Assembly: GCA_002359895.1 (NCBI GenBank)
Contig: DEOB01000010.1
Location: 1,118,125 to 1,182,124 of the forward strand
Direction: 5' to 3'
DNA from: Stenotrophomonas sp. UBA2629
GTDB taxonomy: Bacteria > Pseudomonadota > Gammaproteobacteria > Xanthomonadales > Xanthomonadaceae
Length of the DNA: 64,000 nucleotides
Shown: one piece after another, positions 61,998-64,000 of the stretch
Layout: each line of letters opens with the position of its first letter
How positions within the stretch are numbered: the stretch's first letter is position 1
The notes under the pieces: generated by a model
Seen by the model: the letters and a program-made list of their open reading frames with translations, nothing else
Databases searched by the model: none
What the model was told of the DNA's origin: nothing
Made by a program: the position numbers and the translations under genes

Positions 61998-64000
61998 ATG
62001 AATATCACTGAGCTGTCCATCCGTCGCCCGGTCACCACCATCATGTTGTTCGTGTCGATGGTGGTGATTGGCCTGATCGCCTCGTTCCGGCTGCCGCTGG
62101 AGGCCGAGCCGGAAGCCACCATCCCGTTCTTCTTCGTGTCGTTGCCATACCCGGGTTCGACGCCGGAAGAAGTGGAGCGCAACGTGCTGCGGCCGGTGGA
62201 AGAAGCCATCGCCACCATGCCCGGCATCAAGATGATGAACTCGCGTGCCAACGCCGAAGGCGGCCAGATCCAGGTCGAATTCAGCGATTGGAGCCGCGAC
62301 ATTGCAATGGCTGCGTCCGAAGCGCGTGAGCGCATCGACGCGGTGCGCGACCAGTTGCCGGACGACTTCCGCCGCTATTACGTGCAGCGTTGGAGTACCA
62401 GCGACCAGGAAGCGATCAGTCTTCGGCTGAACAGCAAAGAAGACCTGACCGCGCGCGCTGACATGATCGAGCGCAGCATCAAGCAGGGCCTGGAGCGCCT
62501 GCCCGGTGTTGCACGCGTGGAGGTGGAAGGCGTCGCTAAGCAGGAAGTGCTGGTGGCGCTGGACAAGGACCGCGTCAGCGCGCATGGCGTAGCCCTCAAC
62601 GAGTTGGTGCAGAAACTGCAGGCGGCAAATTTCTCGGTGTCTGCAGGGCAGATCACCGAGAACGGACGACGCCTTCGCGTGCAGCCACGCGGTGAGTTGC
62701 TTGAGCTGCAGGCACTGCGCGACCTGCCCATCAACAACCGTGGTACCCGGTTGTCCGATATCGCCGAGGTCAGCCTCAAGCCGCAGCGCATGAACTATGT
62801 GCGGCAGATGGAAGGCAAGCCCAGCGTTGGCGTGGATATCTACAAGGAACGTTCGGCCAACCTGGTGGATCTGTCGCGCGCGGTGCGTGACGAGATAGAA
62901 GTGCTGAAAGACGATCCCGCGCTACGTGGCGTGGATATCGAAGTGGCCTACGACTCCGGTAAGGCAGTGACCAGCTCGCTGTTGGCGCTGGCTGAAGCCG
63001 GTGCCATCGGCCTGCTTTTGTCGGTGATCGTGCTGTACGCATTCCTGCGGCACTGGCCATCCACGTTGATGGTGTCGTTGGCCATTCCCATCTGTTTCAT
63101 CATGACGTTGGGCTTCATGTATTTCACCGGCATCAGCCTGAACATCATTTCGATGATGGGCTTGTTGTTGGCGGTCGGCATGCTGGTGGACAACGCCGTG
63201 GTGGTGGTGGAGAGCATCTACCAGGAGCGCGAAAAGTACCCCGGTCAACCGGCGATGGCGTCCATCATCGGTACGCGCCATGTGGCCATCGCGCTGTCGG
63301 CCGGCACCTTGTGCCACTGCGTGGTGTTCCTGCCGATGATGTTTGGCGAGATGAACATCATCACCATTTACCTGTCGCAGCTGGCAGTGACGATTTCGTT
63401 CTCGTTGCTGGCATCGTGGTTGGTGGCGGTGAGTTTGATCCCGATGCTGTCGGCGCGCATGAAGACGCCGCCGGCGATCAAGTCGCCGTTGATCAATGGA
63501 TTGCAGACCCGTTACGCCAAGTTGCTGCGTTGGACACTGGCCAATCGTGGTTGGAGCGTGGCCGGCATCCTCGCGGTGTCGCTGATCAGTGTGTATCCGA
63601 TGACCCACATCCAGGGCGGTGGCGACGACAACGATCCCGACGAGATCAACATCTTCTATCAGTGGCGTGGTGCTTACTCCAAGGAGGAGATGGGCAAGGA
63701 GGTCGCGCGCGTGGAAGCGTTCGTCAACGCGCACCGAAAGGACTTTCACATCGAGCGCGTTTACAGCCGTTACAGCGAACAGGGCTGGGCGCAGACACGG
63801 CTGTACCTGTCCATTGATGACCGCGAGCAGAGCAAAAAGATCGAGGAAGAGGTCCGCAAGGGCTTGCCGCAATCGGCGCGTGCAAAGATCGGTATCGGCT
63901 GGCCCGGCGGCATGGGCAGTGAAGGGCAGGGCGTACGCTTCAGTCTGGTAGGTGATTCGACCCAGACGCTTCGCGAGCTGGCTGACGATATCGTACCGAT
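61998..64000 (+). CDS. RND efflux permease, second subunit (partial, cut by window end)
   Basis: At least 667 residues are present; the gene runs off the window. It starts ATGAATATCACTGAGCTG (MNITELSIRRPVTTIMLFVSM), 5 bases after the first permease. Helix 4 reads GMLVDNAVVVVES, so the acidic pair is Asp398-Asn399. The loop between helices 6 and 7 is short (about 30 residues). It differs clearly from the first permease, suggesting two distinct subunits served by one adaptor, as in MdtABC. Any outer-membrane channel gene would lie beyond the window. Confidence 0.92.
   Translation, partial: MNITELSIRRPVTTIMLFVSMVVIGLIASFRLPLEAEPEATIPFFFVSLPYPGSTPEEVERNVLRPVEEAIATMPGIKMMNSRANAEGGQIQVEFSDWSRDIAMAASEARERIDAVRDQLPDDFRRYYVQRWSTSDQEAISLRLNSKEDLTARADMIERSIKQGLERLPGVARVEVEGVAKQEVLVALDKDRVSAHGVALNELVQKLQAANFSVSAGQITENGRRLRVQPRGELLELQALRDLPINNRGTRLSDIAEVSLKPQRMNYVRQMEGKPSVGVDIYKERSANLVDLSRAVRDEIEVLKDDPALRGVDIEVAYDSGKAVTSSLLALAEAGAIGLLLSVIVLYAFLRHWPSTLMVSLAIPICFIMTLGFMYFTGISLNIISMMGLLLAVGMLVDNAVVVVESIYQEREKYPGQPAMASIIGTRHVAIALSAGTLCHCVVFLPMMFGEMNIITIYLSQLAVTISFSLLASWLVAVSLIPMLSARMKTPPAIKSPLINGLQTRYAKLLRWTLANRGWSVAGILAVSLISVYPMTHIQGGGDDNDPDEINIFYQWRGAYSKEEMGKEVARVEAFVNAHRKDFHIERVYSRYSEQGWAQTRLYLSIDDREQSKKIEEEVRKGLPQSARAKIGIGWPGGMGSEGQGVRFSLVGDSTQTLRELADDIVP

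Overview
The window is a GC-rich chromosomal core segment from a gammaproteobacterium of the Xanthomonadaceae, most likely Stenotrophomonas or a close relative of Xanthomonas. The placement rests on four things: the lexA-recA-recX-alaS-csrA order, a palindromic lexA operator of the type known in Xanthomonas and Xylella, a surE-pcm-nlpD cluster with no rpoS after it, and a pair of short GC-rich REP-like palindromes resembling those common in Stenotrophomonas. There is no rRNA operon, prophage, insertion sequence or CRISPR array. Gene density is very high, and many neighbours overlap by 4 bases.

Layout: 0.1-1.9 kb, a DUF47 protein and a Pit phosphate transporter. 2.1-4.4 kb, parE on the minus strand and a small secreted protein. 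4.5-15.1 kb, pyrG, eno-ftsB-ispD-ispF-truD, an Smr-domain protein on the minus strand, then surE-pcm-YqaA-nlpD and small genes. 15.1-24.8 kb, a YhbY protein opposite rlmE-ftsH, then folP-miaA-hfq-hflX, pncC and the SOS block lexA-recA-recX. 24.9-28.9 kb, alaS, csrA, tRNA-Ser, a gene-poor TG-rich stretch with an 8-bp tandem repeat, and two tRNA-Arg genes. 28.9-34.4 kb, minus-strand genes including thiD, a PhoH-PIN ATPase, bcp and gcvR. 34.5-38.5 kb, dapA, a small BamC-like lipoprotein, fdxA, tRNA-Glu, pcnB and folK. 38.6-42.3 kb, panB-panC, panD and pgi. 42.4-47.2 kb, a RegB/RegA-type redox two-component pair, ispG, a PAP2 phosphatase and a GacA-type regulator. 47.5-52.0 kb, rne divergent from rluC. 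52.1-57.2 kb, a ZIP transporter, a TonB-C lipoprotein, a pterin dehydratase, nfuA, a repetitive membrane protein and two cytochromes c. 57.4 kb to the end, an RND efflux operon with one adaptor and two different permeases, the second cut by the window edge.

Functional themes: the MEP isoprenoid pathway (ispD, ispF, ispG), folate and pantothenate synthesis (folP, folK, panBCD), post-transcriptional control (hfq, csrA, rne, a gacA-like regulator), SOS repair, tRNA and rRNA modification (truD, miaA, rlmE, rluC), and cell-envelope functions (ftsB, nlpD, a BamC-like protein, RND efflux).

Most of the window is ordinary core genome. The most unusual items are the repetitive membrane protein with a period of about 35 residues, a possible ribosome-site hairpin in front of rne, the asymmetric RND permease pair, the reduced BamC-like protein, and the gene-poor tandem-repeat stretch beside the tRNA genes. 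I do not see a clearly new multi-gene system.
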